From the NCBI GenBank assembly GCA_013306675.1, contig JABLUY010000017.1, positions 62,001 to 126,000 on the forward strand: a stretch of DNA of 64,000 nucleotides, given 5' to 3'. The first letter of the stretch is position 1. The number at the start of each line of letters is the position of its first letter. Below are positions 10,629 through 20,641 of the stretch, in pieces. The notes under the pieces were generated by a model. It saw only the letters and a program-made list of their open reading frames with translations. It was not told the origin of the DNA and made no database searches. This DNA is from Thraustochytrium sp. TN22 (Eukaryota; Sar; Bigyra; Thraustochytrida; Thraustochytriidae). Position numbers and translations under genes: made by a program.

Positions 10629-11846
10629 ATGGCGCGCGGGTGCGGAGGTGGCGGCGCTGCCGCCACCGCTTCGGACTCCGCGGCGCTCTGGCTGCTCGGG
10701 CTGTGCAACAACAGCCTCTTCGTGCTGCTCAATGCCGGCGCCGCCGACATCGAGCCAGGGGGCATCGGCCTCGTCTATCTGTGCAACAACCTGCCCAACC
10801 TCGCCGTCTCCGTGTCAGGGCCTTACTGGTTTCACCGCGTCTCGTACCGCACGCGCGTGCTCACTTGCGCGGCCTGCTGCGTCATGGCCACGGCGCTCGT
10901 CGCGCTCGCCACGGCCACGGCGCCTCGGCTGCTCGGCGTCATGCTCGGCTCCTTCGCACAGGGCCTCGGCGAGTCGTCCATGCTCGCACTGACTGCGCTC
11001 TATGGCCGCACCGAGCTCACGGCCTGGTCCAGCGGCACGGGCTTCGCCGGCATCTTCGGCTACGCCTTCAAGGCCTTCTTCGTCGACCTCTGCCGCCTCT
11101 CCTTTCGGGCCACGCTCCTGCTCGCCAATGTCCTTCCGGCCGGCTTCCTCCTCGCCTACTTTGTCCTCTTGCGCGCCCCGCCTCGCCACCAGCACACGCA
11201 CCACCGCCAAGCACTGCTCGCCAGCGATGACCAAGAGAACCTTGAGGTCGACCACCGCCCCATTGTCCGTCTCGACATGGCTGCCAGAATGCGCTTCTTT
11301 GCCACGCTATGGCCCTACACTGTCCCGCTCTTCTTCACCTACCTGGCCGAGTACGCCATGCAGGCTGGCGCCTGGACCGCCATCGGTTTCCCAAGCCCGA
11401 CCTCTGCCTCTGCGCGCGCCAGCTTCTACCTCTACTCCAACTGGCTCTACCAGGTGGGCGTCTTTCTCTCACGTTCGGCCGGGACCCTGCTCTCACTGCG
11501 CGTGCGCCACCTCTGGGCGCTCGCCGCATTGCAGCTCGCCCTGCTCTTCTTCTTCCTCCTCGATGCGCTTCAACACCTCTGGTGGCACACCCCACTCCTA
11601 CTGCTCTGCCTTCTCGTCGGCCTCATCGGCGGCTCCGTTTACGTGCACGTCTTTTGCATCATGGACCGTGACCTCCCACAGCGCCACATGCTCGAGTTTG
11701 CCAACGCCGCCGTCATGCCAGCCGCCACGGCCGCCACGGCGCTTGCCACCATTCTAGGCCTGCTCATCCAGGCCTGCCTATTTGCTGCCAACGACGTCCA
11801 TCAGTCGACGCTCGTCTCGTGCACAGCCTGGGACGCGCATGCCTGA
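10629..11846 (+). CDS. CLN3: CLN3/battenin-family lysosomal membrane protein
   Basis: The protein is 405 residues, close to the usual size for CLN3/Btn1. Family hallmarks are visible: an N-terminal WLLGLCNN segment, the first-helix NAGAADI region, TYLAEYAMQAG, and the YLYSNWLYQVGVFLSRS block matching the conserved YxxxYQxGVFxSRS motif. About 10-11 hydrophobic helices are spread over its length. The family resides in lysosomal or vacuolar membranes and affects pH homeostasis, amino-acid balance and glycerophosphodiester export (family knowledge). The gene is intronless here. It diverges from the glycosyltransferase-like gene over about 170 bp and converges on the Atg8-domain gene, whose stop lies 160 bp downstream. 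Both neighbours' products relate to endolysosomal biology, but co-function is only a guess. Confidence 0.93.
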   Translation: MARGCGGGGAAATASDSAALWLLGLCNNSLFVLLNAGAADIEPGGIGLVYLCNNLPNLAVSVSGPYWFHRVSYRTRVLTCAACCVMATALVALATATAPRLLGVMLGSFAQGLGESSMLALTALYGRTELTAWSSGTGFAGIFGYAFKAFFVDLCRLSFRATLLLANVLPAGFLLAYFVLLRAPPRHQHTHHRQALLASDDQENLEVDHRPIVRLDMAARMRFFATLWPYTVPLFFTYLAEYAMQAGAWTAIGFPSPTSASARASFYLYSNWLYQVGVFLSRSAGTLLSLRVRHLWALAALQLALLFFFLLDALQHLWWHTPLLLLCLLVGLIGGSVYVHVFCIMDRDLPQRHMLEFANAAVMPAATAATALATILGLLIQACLFAANDVHQSTLVSCTAWDAHA

Positions 11847-12007
11847 AGTTGCGCACATCGCTGGCATTGCGACGCCAGCGCGGTTTTACCAAGTGGGGGG
11901 GTCGAGTCCGGAAGCGACAACTTGAAGGAAAGAAAGAAAGAAAGAAAAGAAAAAGAATAGTTACAAGCATTCGTTGCGCGCAAGGCGCGCCAGAGATCTC
12001 TTGTCGC

Positions 12008-13811
12008 TCAAAGGAAGCGCGCGCCAAAAGACTCGTCGCGCGCATCAAAGTTCACGCAGGTCCAATCCCCATCTTCGTCGTCGTCGTCCTGCAGTTGCTG
12101 TTGCTGCTGTAAATGCGGCTGGTGCTGCTGCTGGTCATGGCGGTCGGCCGGCGGCGTGTCCCAAAGATCGCCGCGCCCCGACGAGCCTGCTCCGCGCAGC
12201 GCCGTCGTGCGGTCCACCTCAAATGCCGCGGCTCCCTGAACCAGGTTTTCCGCCAGCTTGCGCAATGATGCCGCGCCCGACGTCAAGGTCTCCTTGTTCA
12301 CCACGTTCTGCAGGTCCAGCTCCTCGATCTTGCGAAAGAGAAAGGCCTTGCCCAGCTCCTTAAATGACGGCTGCACAGCAGACGACCGCACATCTGAGTC
12401 CACGTTGATCCACTCCAGGTCGTCGTCGCTCTCTTCGCCATGTCGTCGACCCATGGCCGCTGCCGTCGACGATGACACCGCAGCAGCGGCAGCGGCCGCC
12501 GCCGCCACAGCTGATGCTGACTGTGTCTCGTGCATGTCCTCGGGAACCTGCGCCAGCTGCGCCGATCCAGAGCCAGAGCCATGCTGGAGCTGCCGCTGCA
12601 TGTGCGCTAGCAGCGTCGACTTGACCGCGCCCCCGTGCTGATCGCCTCGCGAGTCCTCCATGAAGGAGTGCCCGGCAACCGGGCCCAGCATGGACCCGCC
12701 GTCCGCGGTCGCTTTGCTGTCGTCGCTCAGAATCATCGACACAAAGAGCGCGTCGTTGCGAGCCGTCAGGGCCGACGCTGATGCAAGGCTCGCGCCGCCC
12801 GCATCGCTCGCCGCACTGCTCGTGGTCGCGCCCATCATCAGCTCCTCGTCCTCGTCGTCTTCGACGATACCTTCCGACCCGGCCTTCTCGCTCGCCTGCT
12901 CTTTTCTGTGCAGCATTTCCTCGCCCGCAGCAGCCGCGCCTGGAGGAGTGCCAGGACCGACGCGGCTCGCCTCGCTACCATCGCGACACGCCTCGGCCGC
13001 CGGCTTGGAGAGGTCCAGCTGAGGCGCCGGTGGGCTCTCCAGACCCATGCTTGCCTTCTTGGGCGCAAACACCGGCGACTTGTACAGCTCGTCCAGGTCC
13101 TCCGCGGTCGCCGGACACTCCAGTAGCGGCTGTTGCGCCGGCTTGCTTGCATCGTCTTCCTGCTCCCGCTCCTGTCCCTGTTCCTGTTCTTGCTCCTGCT
13201 GCTGCTGCTGCTGCTGCTCTTCCTGCTCTGGCTGCTTCTTCTCCTCGTTCTCTCGCGCTACGCTGTTCACCAGGTCGCCCACGGCCGCGCGCACCGTGTC
13301 GTCCTGGTCAGATGCCGTCGCGACAGGCGCCTGATCCTGATCCTGATCCTGGTCCTGGTCCTGGTCCTGGTCCTGGTCTTGGCCGGGGTCTTGATCCTCA
13401 TCCTCTGCCCTTCCCACAGCGGCCTCCGGATGCACGAGCACGTCGGCCTTGGAAGACGCCTTCGTCACATAGATCAAGTACAGGAAGCCGTCCTCGTCGC
13501 GGTGCCTGGCGTCGAGCTCCGTAACGCCAAGGGTGTCATCGGTGAGCTCCTCACCCTCATCCAGGAAAAGCTGTACCTTGGGCGGCCGGATGCGCACGTC
13601 CGACGCCGCGCTTGCCGCCTGCAACTCAGGATTCACCAGGTTCGACCGCACGAACTTGCGGAACTGGCTCACGTTGAGCCTTTCCGAGACGAGGAACTTG
13701 GTCCGCTTCGTGCGCCACCCCGGCACGCCGCGGTCCGCATCCGCCTGGCAGATGATCGGGATGCGCCCCGGGTTCTTGGCGCGAATCCGCCGCGCCGCGT
13801 CGCACATCTCC

Positions 13812-13845
<34 letters not shown>

Positions 13846-13858
13846 CGGCCGTCTCCAT
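12008..13858 (-). CDS. Atg8-like domain protein with long acidic/Gln-rich tail and two LIR-like motifs
   Basis: The start at 13858 gives 616 residues. Upstream in-frame codons are Arg/Gly low-complexity, so this ATG is preferred. After a poly-Gly run, residues about 22-133 match the Atg8 ubiquitin-like fold: GRIPIICQ, TKFLVSERLNVSQFRKFVR, then VQLFLDEGEEL and the family signature DEDGFLYLIY. The chain does not end in the exposed Gly needed for lipidation. About 480 residues follow: DQ repeats, Glu/Gln-rich and Ala-rich segments, and a helical stretch after residue 495. Two acidic Trp motifs, DDDLEWINV (W483) and DEDGDWTCV (W599), fit the Atg8-interacting (LIR/AIM) consensus. It may be a scaffold or selective-autophagy adaptor that self-associates or binds canonical Atg8. 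Function is inferred. Confidence 0.75.
13331..13380 (-). repeat. Hexanucleotide repeat coding Asp-Gln
   Basis: About eight head-to-tail copies of CTGGTC/CTGATC on the plus strand are translated on the minus strand as an alternating DQ tract inside the Atg8-domain protein. Such tracts are prone to length variation. Confidence 0.85.
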
Positions 13859-14774
13859 TGCGCCGCGCGACAGCCGCGAGAGGGGAGGAGCCTCGCTCGC
13901 TCCGGGAGATTTCCTTCCGCCTGCCCGCCCTCCGCCGCCGCACCGCCGCGCGCGCCGCTGCGCCGACACGGCACGGCACGCGCGCCGCCCGCCGCCCGCC
14001 GCCCGCCGCCGCCGCCGCCGCCGCCCGCGCGCGCGCCCCCGCGCCCGCGCCGCGCTCCTGTTTCGATTCCGGGTGACGACGACGACCCCTCCGCGCCGCC
14101 AGCCGCGGTCTGCGCAACGCGACACGTTCTCTGAGCGTGCCTTCTCTATTGATCGCCGAGAAGCTGACCGTGGGAGCAGCGCCTCCAAAGCAGCGCCTGC
14201 AGAAACTTGGGCCTGGCGACCGTTCATCTTGCTTATGACGCAGCAGATGGCCAAGTTGACGAGCCGAGACTGAGCCGAGACGTCGAACCGTCGTGGTAGA
14301 CGGTGATCAATCTCCTCGTTTCTCGATTCTTCTCGTCCCTCCTTTCTTCACGTTCCTCGGCTCTTCACGCTTCTCATTTCTTTTCGGTTCTCGCATTCGC
14401 ATTCGCAAAGGTGCTGTGAGTACGATACCGCCTCGGATCGTTGTTTTGACTTGATCGACTCGAAATCCGGCCCTCCTTGCTCGCTCCCTTGCTCGCTCCC
14501 TTGCTCGCTCGCTCTCTAGTTCGCCTCATCCCTTACCCGCTCGCTCGCGACGCCGCCCTCTTCTTCCGAGTCGCTGTTTCGCTGTTTCGCTGTTTCGCTG
14601 TTTCGCTGTTTCGCTTGCTTGCTCAGGCTTCCTTCGACTCGGAGGTGCTCCGTGACTCGTTGTCGTGAAGAAAGGACCTGGACACTCCAGAGTCGTCCCT
14701 GCTCCGTGGGTCTGGCGGCGGATCGGCAGACAAGCAAAAAGGATAATCAAAGATCGGGACGCCGCCGGCGCAAG
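13859..14774. promoter_or_regulatory. Divergent intergenic region with short tandem repeats
   Basis: The region lies between the Atg8-domain gene (-) and the GH3 gene (+). The first 250 bp is C/G trinucleotide-rich. At 14473-14517 a CTTGCTCGCTC repeat occurs and at 14574-14614 five copies of GCTGTTTC. No coding sequence is supported, and promoters of both genes should lie here. Confidence 0.45.
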
Positions 14775-17129
14775 ATGAAATGCCTGGCGGCGGCGGCGGC
14801 GGCGGCGGCAGCCGCGGCGACAACGGCCGTGGCCCGCGGCGCGAACGCGAGCGCGGAGCCCAACTACGGGTCGTGGTGCGGCGAGGCCTGGCAGGACGCT
14901 GCCTTCTGCAACGTCTCCCTGTCGGCGGACGCGCGCGCGGAGGCGCTGGTGGCGGAGCTGGAGCTGGAAGAGGTGGTGAAGTGGATGTCGCCCGACGAAG
15001 AGAGTGGCAACACGTGTGACATGCACAGCGGCGCCATAGAGCGCCTGGGTATCTCCGACTACATGTGGCTCACGGAGATGAACTCGGACGTGGCGTCGGC
15101 ATGCTTGCCGGACGGGCGCTGCCGCACATCCATCTACGGGCCGCTCGGGTGCGGCGCGAGCTTCAACGCATCGGTGATGCGCACCAAAGGCCGCCTGCTG
15201 AGCTTCGAGATGCGCGCGTTCCGCAACGCAGGCTGGTATCGCGCGGTCGGCGACACGGAAACAGCGCAGCGCCGGGAGCGTATCGGGCTCACTGCTTTCG
15301 GGCCAAACCTCAACATCATCCGGGATCCGCGCTTCGGACGCCTCAGCGAGCTGCTCAGCGAGGATCCGCTGCTCACCGGCACGCTAGGTGCCGCCATGAT
15401 CGAGGGCATGCAGGAGCCCGACGCGCAGGGCCGCCCGCGCGTGCTCGCCTTCATGAAACACTTCGCCGCCTACTCGGTCGAGCAGCACCGTGGCTCCGAC
15501 GACCACGCCATCTCCGCCTTTGACCTTGCCGACACCTACCTGCGCCAATTCGAGCTCGCCGCGCGCCTCGGCCACCCGGCCGGCGCTATGTGCAGCTACA
15601 ACGCAATCAACGGCGCACCAGCCTGCGCCAACGCGGCCATCTTGCGCGACACCTTCCGCGACGCCTGGGGCCTTTCGGACGCCATCGTCACCTCCGATTG
15701 CGGCGCTGTCAAGTACCTGCTTGGCAGCCCAGCTCTGGCGCCCGACAACGTGCATGCCGCCGCTTGGGCCGTCAACAACGGCACCGACCTGGAGATGGGC
15801 TCCACCGTTTTGCGTGACAAGGGTGCCCTCCTTGAGGCCGTACGCCGCGGCCTCGTCCGCGAGGACACCATTCGTGCCGCCGGCCGCCGCCTCTTTGCGG
15901 CGCTCTTGCGCGCCGGCCTCTTCGACCGTTTCGGGGAGAGCGAGTACGACCATGTGCCCATCAGTGTCGTCGACAACACCACGCACCATGGCATTGCGCA
16001 CGAGATAGCGCTTCAGGCGCCCGTGCTTCTTCGCAACGACAACGCCACGCTCCCGCTGCGCCGTGGCACGCCGCGTGTCGCCTTGCTCGGCCCCTTCGCC
16101 AACACCTCCGACGCGCTCTGGTCCGACTACGCCTCCCAGCCCTATTGCGCGCATCCACCTTGCGGTGTCAACCTCCTCCAGGCGCTGCGCACCGTCGCCG
16201 GCATTGACCCGGCGCACATCGCGGCGGTCGTTTCGGGCGACCTCGCCTCCGCCGTGGACCCAACCGCCCTCGAAGACGCCCTCGAAGCTGCTCGCCGCGC
16301 CGACGTCGTCGTGCTCGCGCTCGGCACGCCTCTTGCGCTCGAGCGCGAGACCATTGACCGGCTCTCCACCGACCTCCCGCCCGCACAGCGCGTGCTGGCC
16401 GCCTCGGTGGTGGCGCTCGGCCGGCCCACCGTCGTCATTCTGCAGAACGGCGGCCCGCTCTCTGAGGATTGGCTCGCCGCTCCCTCGTCCGCGCCGCTTG
16501 CCGTCGTCGAGGCCTTCTCGCCCAACGCGCGCGGCATGCTCGCCGTCGCGCAGCTCCTCGTTGGCGACGCCAATCGCTGGGGCAAGCTGCCTTACACTGT
16601 CTATGCCTCCGACTACCAGGCGCAGGTCTCCAAGTACGACTTTGACATGGCCAGACTGCCGGGCCGCACCTATCGCTACCTTCGGGACAAGCCGCTCTTC
16701 CCCTTTGGCCTGGGGCTCTCCTACACCACGTTTCGCCTCGACTCTTGCTCGTGCTCCTCTGCACAAGCTCACTGCAAGATCACCAACACGGGCGCTCGCC
16801 CCGGCGACGAGGTCGTGCAGGTATACCATGTGCCAGACCACGCCGTCCGTGCGCCGCACCCGATTCCTGCGCAGACGCTCGTAGGCTATCAACGCGTGTC
16901 CCTCGCCGCCGGCGCGTCTGCAGACCTTGAAATCCCCATCGACCACTACGCCTATCGTCTTGCCGATGAGTCTGGCCAGCAACGTCTTCGTGCTGGCATG
17001 CACAATCTCGCCGTTCGTCTCGGCACGCTTGGCGGCTCGGCTCACCTCGACACCGCAATTTCGTGCCAAGTCCACCTCTCTTACGGCCACCACGATCAGC
17101 AGCCTGAGCAGCAGCAAAAACAATCATGA
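14775..17129 (+). CDS. Secreted glycoside hydrolase family 3 (beta-xylosidase/beta-glucosidase type)
   Basis: The start at 14775 (784 residues) opens with MKCL and a poly-Ala hydrophobic stretch that fits a signal peptide. Upstream in-frame sequence is unlike coding. GH3 features run in order: an N-terminal TIM-barrel domain with PRFGRLSELLSEDP, KHFAAYSVEQHRG and the nucleophile region VTSDCGAV (Asp308); an alpha/beta sandwich domain with LLRNDNATLPL, VVLALGTPL and VILQNGGPL; and a C-terminal fibronectin-III-like domain starting near FPFGLGLSYTTF. Length and the barrel motifs favour the plant/fungal beta-xylosidase-like subgroup, but substrate cannot be fixed from sequence. It probably acts outside the cell or in an acidic compartment on plant or algal polysaccharides. 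Confidence 0.9.
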   Translation: MKCLAAAAAAAAAAATTAVARGANASAEPNYGSWCGEAWQDAAFCNVSLSADARAEALVAELELEEVVKWMSPDEESGNTCDMHSGAIERLGISDYMWLTEMNSDVASACLPDGRCRTSIYGPLGCGASFNASVMRTKGRLLSFEMRAFRNAGWYRAVGDTETAQRRERIGLTAFGPNLNIIRDPRFGRLSELLSEDPLLTGTLGAAMIEGMQEPDAQGRPRVLAFMKHFAAYSVEQHRGSDDHAISAFDLADTYLRQFELAARLGHPAGAMCSYNAINGAPACANAAILRDTFRDAWGLSDAIVTSDCGAVKYLLGSPALAPDNVHAAAWAVNNGTDLEMGSTVLRDKGALLEAVRRGLVREDTIRAAGRRLFAALLRAGLFDRFGESEYDHVPISVVDNTTHHGIAHEIALQAPVLLRNDNATLPLRRGTPRVALLGPFANTSDALWSDYASQPYCAHPPCGVNLLQALRTVAGIDPAHIAAVVSGDLASAVDPTALEDALEAARRADVVVLALGTPLALERETIDRLSTDLPPAQRVLAASVVALGRPTVVILQNGGPLSEDWLAAPSSAPLAVVEAFSPNARGMLAVAQLLVGDANRWGKLPYTVYASDYQAQVSKYDFDMARLPGRTYRYLRDKPLFPFGLGLSYTTFRLDSCSCSSAQAHCKITNTGARPGDEVVQVYHVPDHAVRAPHPIPAQTLVGYQRVSLAAGASADLEIPIDHYAYRLADESGQQRLRAGMHNLAVRLGTLGGSAHLDTAISCQVHLSYGHHDQQPEQQQKQS

Positions 17130-17667
17130 TTCTTACTACCATCTTACCATCCTCTTTCAGCACAGACTTGACTGTGCGTGGCAGCGTGCCGCCGCGCGCC
17201 CGAGAACATGGTGCTTCCCGCCGCCACTGCGCCCGTGCCCAGGAAAAGGAGTGAGCGAGCGCAGGAAAGAGCTTGCCTCTCGATTAGATTCCGGCGAGAG
17301 GCCGTCCACATCATAAGCCCAGCGCCTTTCCTTCGATTGATTCATGGTCAGCCAAACAGCACAGTCGCGGGCGACCTGAGATAGCCGTTGTGCTACATTT
17401 TCTCACTCTCCTCGCGCGCGCACCTTGCCATCCGTCATCCATCAGGATGGATGGCATCATGAGTAAGCGAGCGCACGGCGAGGTTTGGCGGATCGATCAG
17501 TGCGGGGCACGCAATTTGCTTGCCTGCTAGGCGCGCGCGCGCGCGCGCGCTGCGCGAAGGGGTGCACAGGCAAGCGCTGACGAGGCGGCGCGCGCTGCTG
17601 CGCGCTGCGCTCGGCTGCGCTGCGCTCCGCTCCGCTGCGCTAACGCTGCGGCGGGGCACAGAAGAAA
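17130..17667. promoter_or_regulatory. Intergenic region upstream of CCDC146 with (GC)n tract
   Basis: An alternating GC dinucleotide run at about 17530-17551 is followed by degenerate pentamers (CTGCG, CTCCG) up to the ATG at 17668. No gene is visible. The alternating purine-pyrimidine run could adopt Z-DNA (inference). Confidence 0.45.
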
Positions 17668-20484
17668 ATGGCGGAGGAGGATGATCTGCTGTCGGCGCAG
17701 CAGGACGCCGGCATGGAGCTGGTGGACATCGGCAACAGTGCAGCGTTTGTGCTGCTGAACGACTTGGTGTCGACCGGCAAGCTTGGACAGGAGGCGGCGG
17801 ACGCACTCAAGGTGCAGTACGAGCTGCTGCACAAGAGCACGCTGGAGCTGTACCAAGAGGAGAAGAAAGCGCTGAAAAGGGCCAAGCAGCTCAACCAGGA
17901 CCTGCTCGCAGAAAGGATCAAGCTGGAAAAGCTGAACATCCGCAAGCATGAGGATGGGCAGGCCACGACGGCGCTATCAAAGGAGTGCGAGACCACGGCT
18001 CGCGAACTGAGCGAGCTTATGGCACAAAGCACCGCGCTGCACGTGCAGGTCGTGGAGCACCAGTCAGAGCGAGACGAGCTGGAGCGCCAGCTAGAATTTG
18101 TCCGCAAGGAGAATGCAGACTTGGTGCGACCCGTGTTTGAGGAGAACCAGCTCAAGGTGAAGCAGCTGGAGGAGGACTGTAGCGCGCAGGACAAGGCGCT
18201 CGAGGAGAGCAAGGCGGAGCTGGATGGCCTGGCGCATCGCAAGGAGCAGCTCGACAACCTTGCCGAGGACCTCACCGAGAGCCGACTGCAGCTCAAGCAG
18301 ACGCTCAGCAAGATCCGCAGCGACCCGGAGCGCATTCGCAAGCAGGCCGACGTGGTGGAGACGGCCGTGCAAAACCTCAAGGAGGAGGTGAGCGCATTGC
18401 AGACGCGGCTCTCGGCGTGCGCCGATCAGCTAGCCGACCAGGATCGCCGCAAGCAAGGCATTACCGAGAACGGCAAGGAGCTCTCGCGCAAGCTGGACCT
18501 GCACCGCACCACGATCGAGCAGCGTGAGCGCGACGTGGACGCGCTGCGCAAGTCGCTCGAAGAGGAGCGCGCAGCGCACCAGGACATTCTTGCGCAACGC
18601 GTGCAGCTGGAGCTTGTGCTCAAGGAGGAGCGCCTTGGGCTCAAGCACCTGCTCACAGACCTGGCGCAGGCCAAAAAGTCCTATGATGGCACAAAGAAGG
18701 CGCTCAAGAAGAGCATCGCGCAGCTGGACAATACCAAGGCCACCATCCCGCAGCTCGAGTCGAATCACGCCGACCTGGTCGCCTCGCGTAATCTGTACGC
18801 GACCGAAAACAAGGAGCTCACGCGCAAGGTGGCGGCTTTGCAGCAGGAGATTGACGTCTTCATCGCCAACTACCTGCGGCAGGAGAACATCGAGAAGTCC
18901 AAGAAGCAGGAGATGGAGAGCGCCGTGGCGCAAGTCAAGGCGTGCGAGCGCCAAATTGGGCTCTGGGTCGAGGAAGAGCACAAGCAGGCGAAGCAGATGT
19001 CCATGTTGAGCGCGCAGCGCGAGCTGCGCGCGCGGGATGCCAGCAAGGCGGCGGCCAGCCACAAGGCTGCCGTGCAAGACCTCAAGATCAAGGAACTCAC
19101 CGTGCTGGACCTGAGCAAGCGCCTCACCGAGACAACGAGCAAGCTGCGCCAGTTCAGCACGCTCTACGACGTGGTCAAGAACGAGCGCAACAAGTATGTC
19201 AACCTCATCCAGGCCAGCTCGCAGGCGCTCGCTGAGATGAAAGAGAAGATCAAGATCCTTGAGAACGAGGTTGAAATTCTGCGCAACGAGTCCGTCTCCA
19301 AGGACAAGGCGCTGACCAAAGAGCACCTCGCGCACCAGACCGCGCAGACGCAGCGCGACGCGGCGCGCCACGACATGAACCGCTCCCAGGCCGTCTATCA
19401 GGAGCGCCAGACGCAAGTGGAGAAGCAGATCGTTCAGATCGACAAGCTCAACTCCATCATCAATGGCATCGAAAAGGCCATGGTGCGCCTCAAAAAGCAG
19501 TACGAGGCCGCCGTCGAGAATCGCAACTTCTCCGGTGTTCAGCTCATCGACCGCAACGACGAGCTCTGCATCCTCTACGAGAAGGCCAACATTCAGGAGG
19601 AGACGCTCAAGCGCGGCGAGCTGGGCCTGCGCGCCAAGGAGGAGGACATCCGCCTTGCCAAGATCGAGATTGCCGAGATCGAGCGCTCTCTTCACGGGCT
19701 TCGCAAAAAGCTGCCCGTCGTGCCGGAGCTTGCTGAGAAGGTCCTCGGCCTCAAGCGCGACCTGGCCCAGGAGCGCTCGCTCACACAGCGCCTCTGCGCC
19801 GACCTGGAGACGCCCGACAACAAAGACCGTTGGCGGGCGCTCCTCGGCGACGACCCGGACCTCGAGCAGCTGCAGGCCAAGCTGCAGGTCCTCACACACC
19901 GACTCAACGGCAAGAAGGAGGAGCTCCTCGAGAAGGAGCTTGTGCTCGAGGAAGTCACGGACCTCGCTTCCAAGCTCCGCGCCAAGGCCGCCGACGGCAA
20001 GACCACCACGCTGGCGCTCGCCAAGAAGGTCAACTCCTTCCAGTCCCGAATCAAGGACACCACGCGCCGCATGATGGCCATCGTTTCGGAGCTCTCCATG
20101 TACCAAGCAACCGCCATGAAGCTCGACCAAGAGAAGCACGACCGCGAGACCGACCTGCACGACGCCCAGACGCGCCTCGCACAGGGCCACGCGCCCTCCG
20201 AGGAGGCCGAGTTCGAGTGGTACCGCGTACAGAAGCGCTTCCACGAGAGGAGACGCGCCCGTCTTCAGGGCCCGCCGCTCCCCTTTGACGCGCAGGGCGG
20301 CCTCGACGCCGCCCCGACCGGTCCCAAGCGCACCACGGCCGTCGCTCGACCTAATGCCTATATTCCGGACGACGCTCTCGGCGTTCCTCGTCCCTATGGT
20401 GCTCAGGCCCCCTTCAAGCCGACGGCGGCGGGTGCTTCCATGCGGCACATCCGCAAGCCTTCGCCAGCCGTCATTGAGATTTGA
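17668..20484 (+). CDS. CCDC146: CCDC146/MBO2-like ciliary coiled-coil protein
   Basis: The protein is 938 residues and almost entirely heptad-rich coiled coil from about residue 45 to 850. It ends in a short Pro-rich tail containing YIPDDALGVPRPYGAQAPFKP, a motif I recognise from the end of CCDC146 and its Chlamydomonas counterpart MBO2. Length matches the animal protein (about 950). The family associates with centrioles and axonemal microtubules and is needed for normal flagellar beating (family knowledge), so this supports a flagellated life stage. The gene is intronless. Its 3' end lies only 157 bp from that of MAPK15, another cilium-linked gene, in convergent orientation. A long antisense frame through it is a codon-bias shadow. 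Confidence 0.88.
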   Translation: MAEEDDLLSAQQDAGMELVDIGNSAAFVLLNDLVSTGKLGQEAADALKVQYELLHKSTLELYQEEKKALKRAKQLNQDLLAERIKLEKLNIRKHEDGQATTALSKECETTARELSELMAQSTALHVQVVEHQSERDELERQLEFVRKENADLVRPVFEENQLKVKQLEEDCSAQDKALEESKAELDGLAHRKEQLDNLAEDLTESRLQLKQTLSKIRSDPERIRKQADVVETAVQNLKEEVSALQTRLSACADQLADQDRRKQGITENGKELSRKLDLHRTTIEQRERDVDALRKSLEEERAAHQDILAQRVQLELVLKEERLGLKHLLTDLAQAKKSYDGTKKALKKSIAQLDNTKATIPQLESNHADLVASRNLYATENKELTRKVAALQQEIDVFIANYLRQENIEKSKKQEMESAVAQVKACERQIGLWVEEEHKQAKQMSMLSAQRELRARDASKAAASHKAAVQDLKIKELTVLDLSKRLTETTSKLRQFSTLYDVVKNERNKYVNLIQASSQALAEMKEKIKILENEVEILRNESVSKDKALTKEHLAHQTAQTQRDAARHDMNRSQAVYQERQTQVEKQIVQIDKLNSIINGIEKAMVRLKKQYEAAVENRNFSGVQLIDRNDELCILYEKANIQEETLKRGELGLRAKEEDIRLAKIEIAEIERSLHGLRKKLPVVPELAEKVLGLKRDLAQERSLTQRLCADLETPDNKDRWRALLGDDPDLEQLQAKLQVLTHRLNGKKEELLEKELVLEEVTDLASKLRAKAADGKTTTLALAKKVNSFQSRIKDTTRRMMAIVSELSMYQATAMKLDQEKHDRETDLHDAQTRLAQGHAPSEEAEFEWYRVQKRFHERRRARLQGPPLPFDAQGGLDAAPTGPKRTTAVARPNAYIPDDALGVPRPYGAQAPFKPTAAGASMRHIRKPSPAVIEI

Positions 20485-20641
20485 TCGCAATTTTGCAATT
20501 CGAGACCGCAACGCATCCCATCCATTCGCCTTGTTTTCTTTTCTTTTCTCACTCACTCACTCACTGCACTTCTTCATTCACTCAATCATTCGTTCATGCG
20601 CTTTCATTCGATTCGATCCGATCCGATCGGTTTGAACTTTC
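20485..20641. other. Convergent 3' intergenic spacer with CACT repeat
   Basis: This 157-bp spacer between the CCDC146 and MAPK15 stops is AT-richer than its surroundings. It carries T-rich stretches and a CTCACTCACT tetramer repeat near 20547-20570. Both 3' ends and polyadenylation sites should be here. Confidence 0.4.

Noticed and set aside
15384-17123. 579-codon antisense ORF through the GH3 gene
   Set aside because: It is a shadow of a high-GC coding region. The GH3 frame has a full set of family motifs.
18430-20556. 708-codon antisense ORF through CCDC146
   Set aside because: It mirrors the coiled-coil gene's codon bias (Leu/Val-rich complement) and has no domain of its own.
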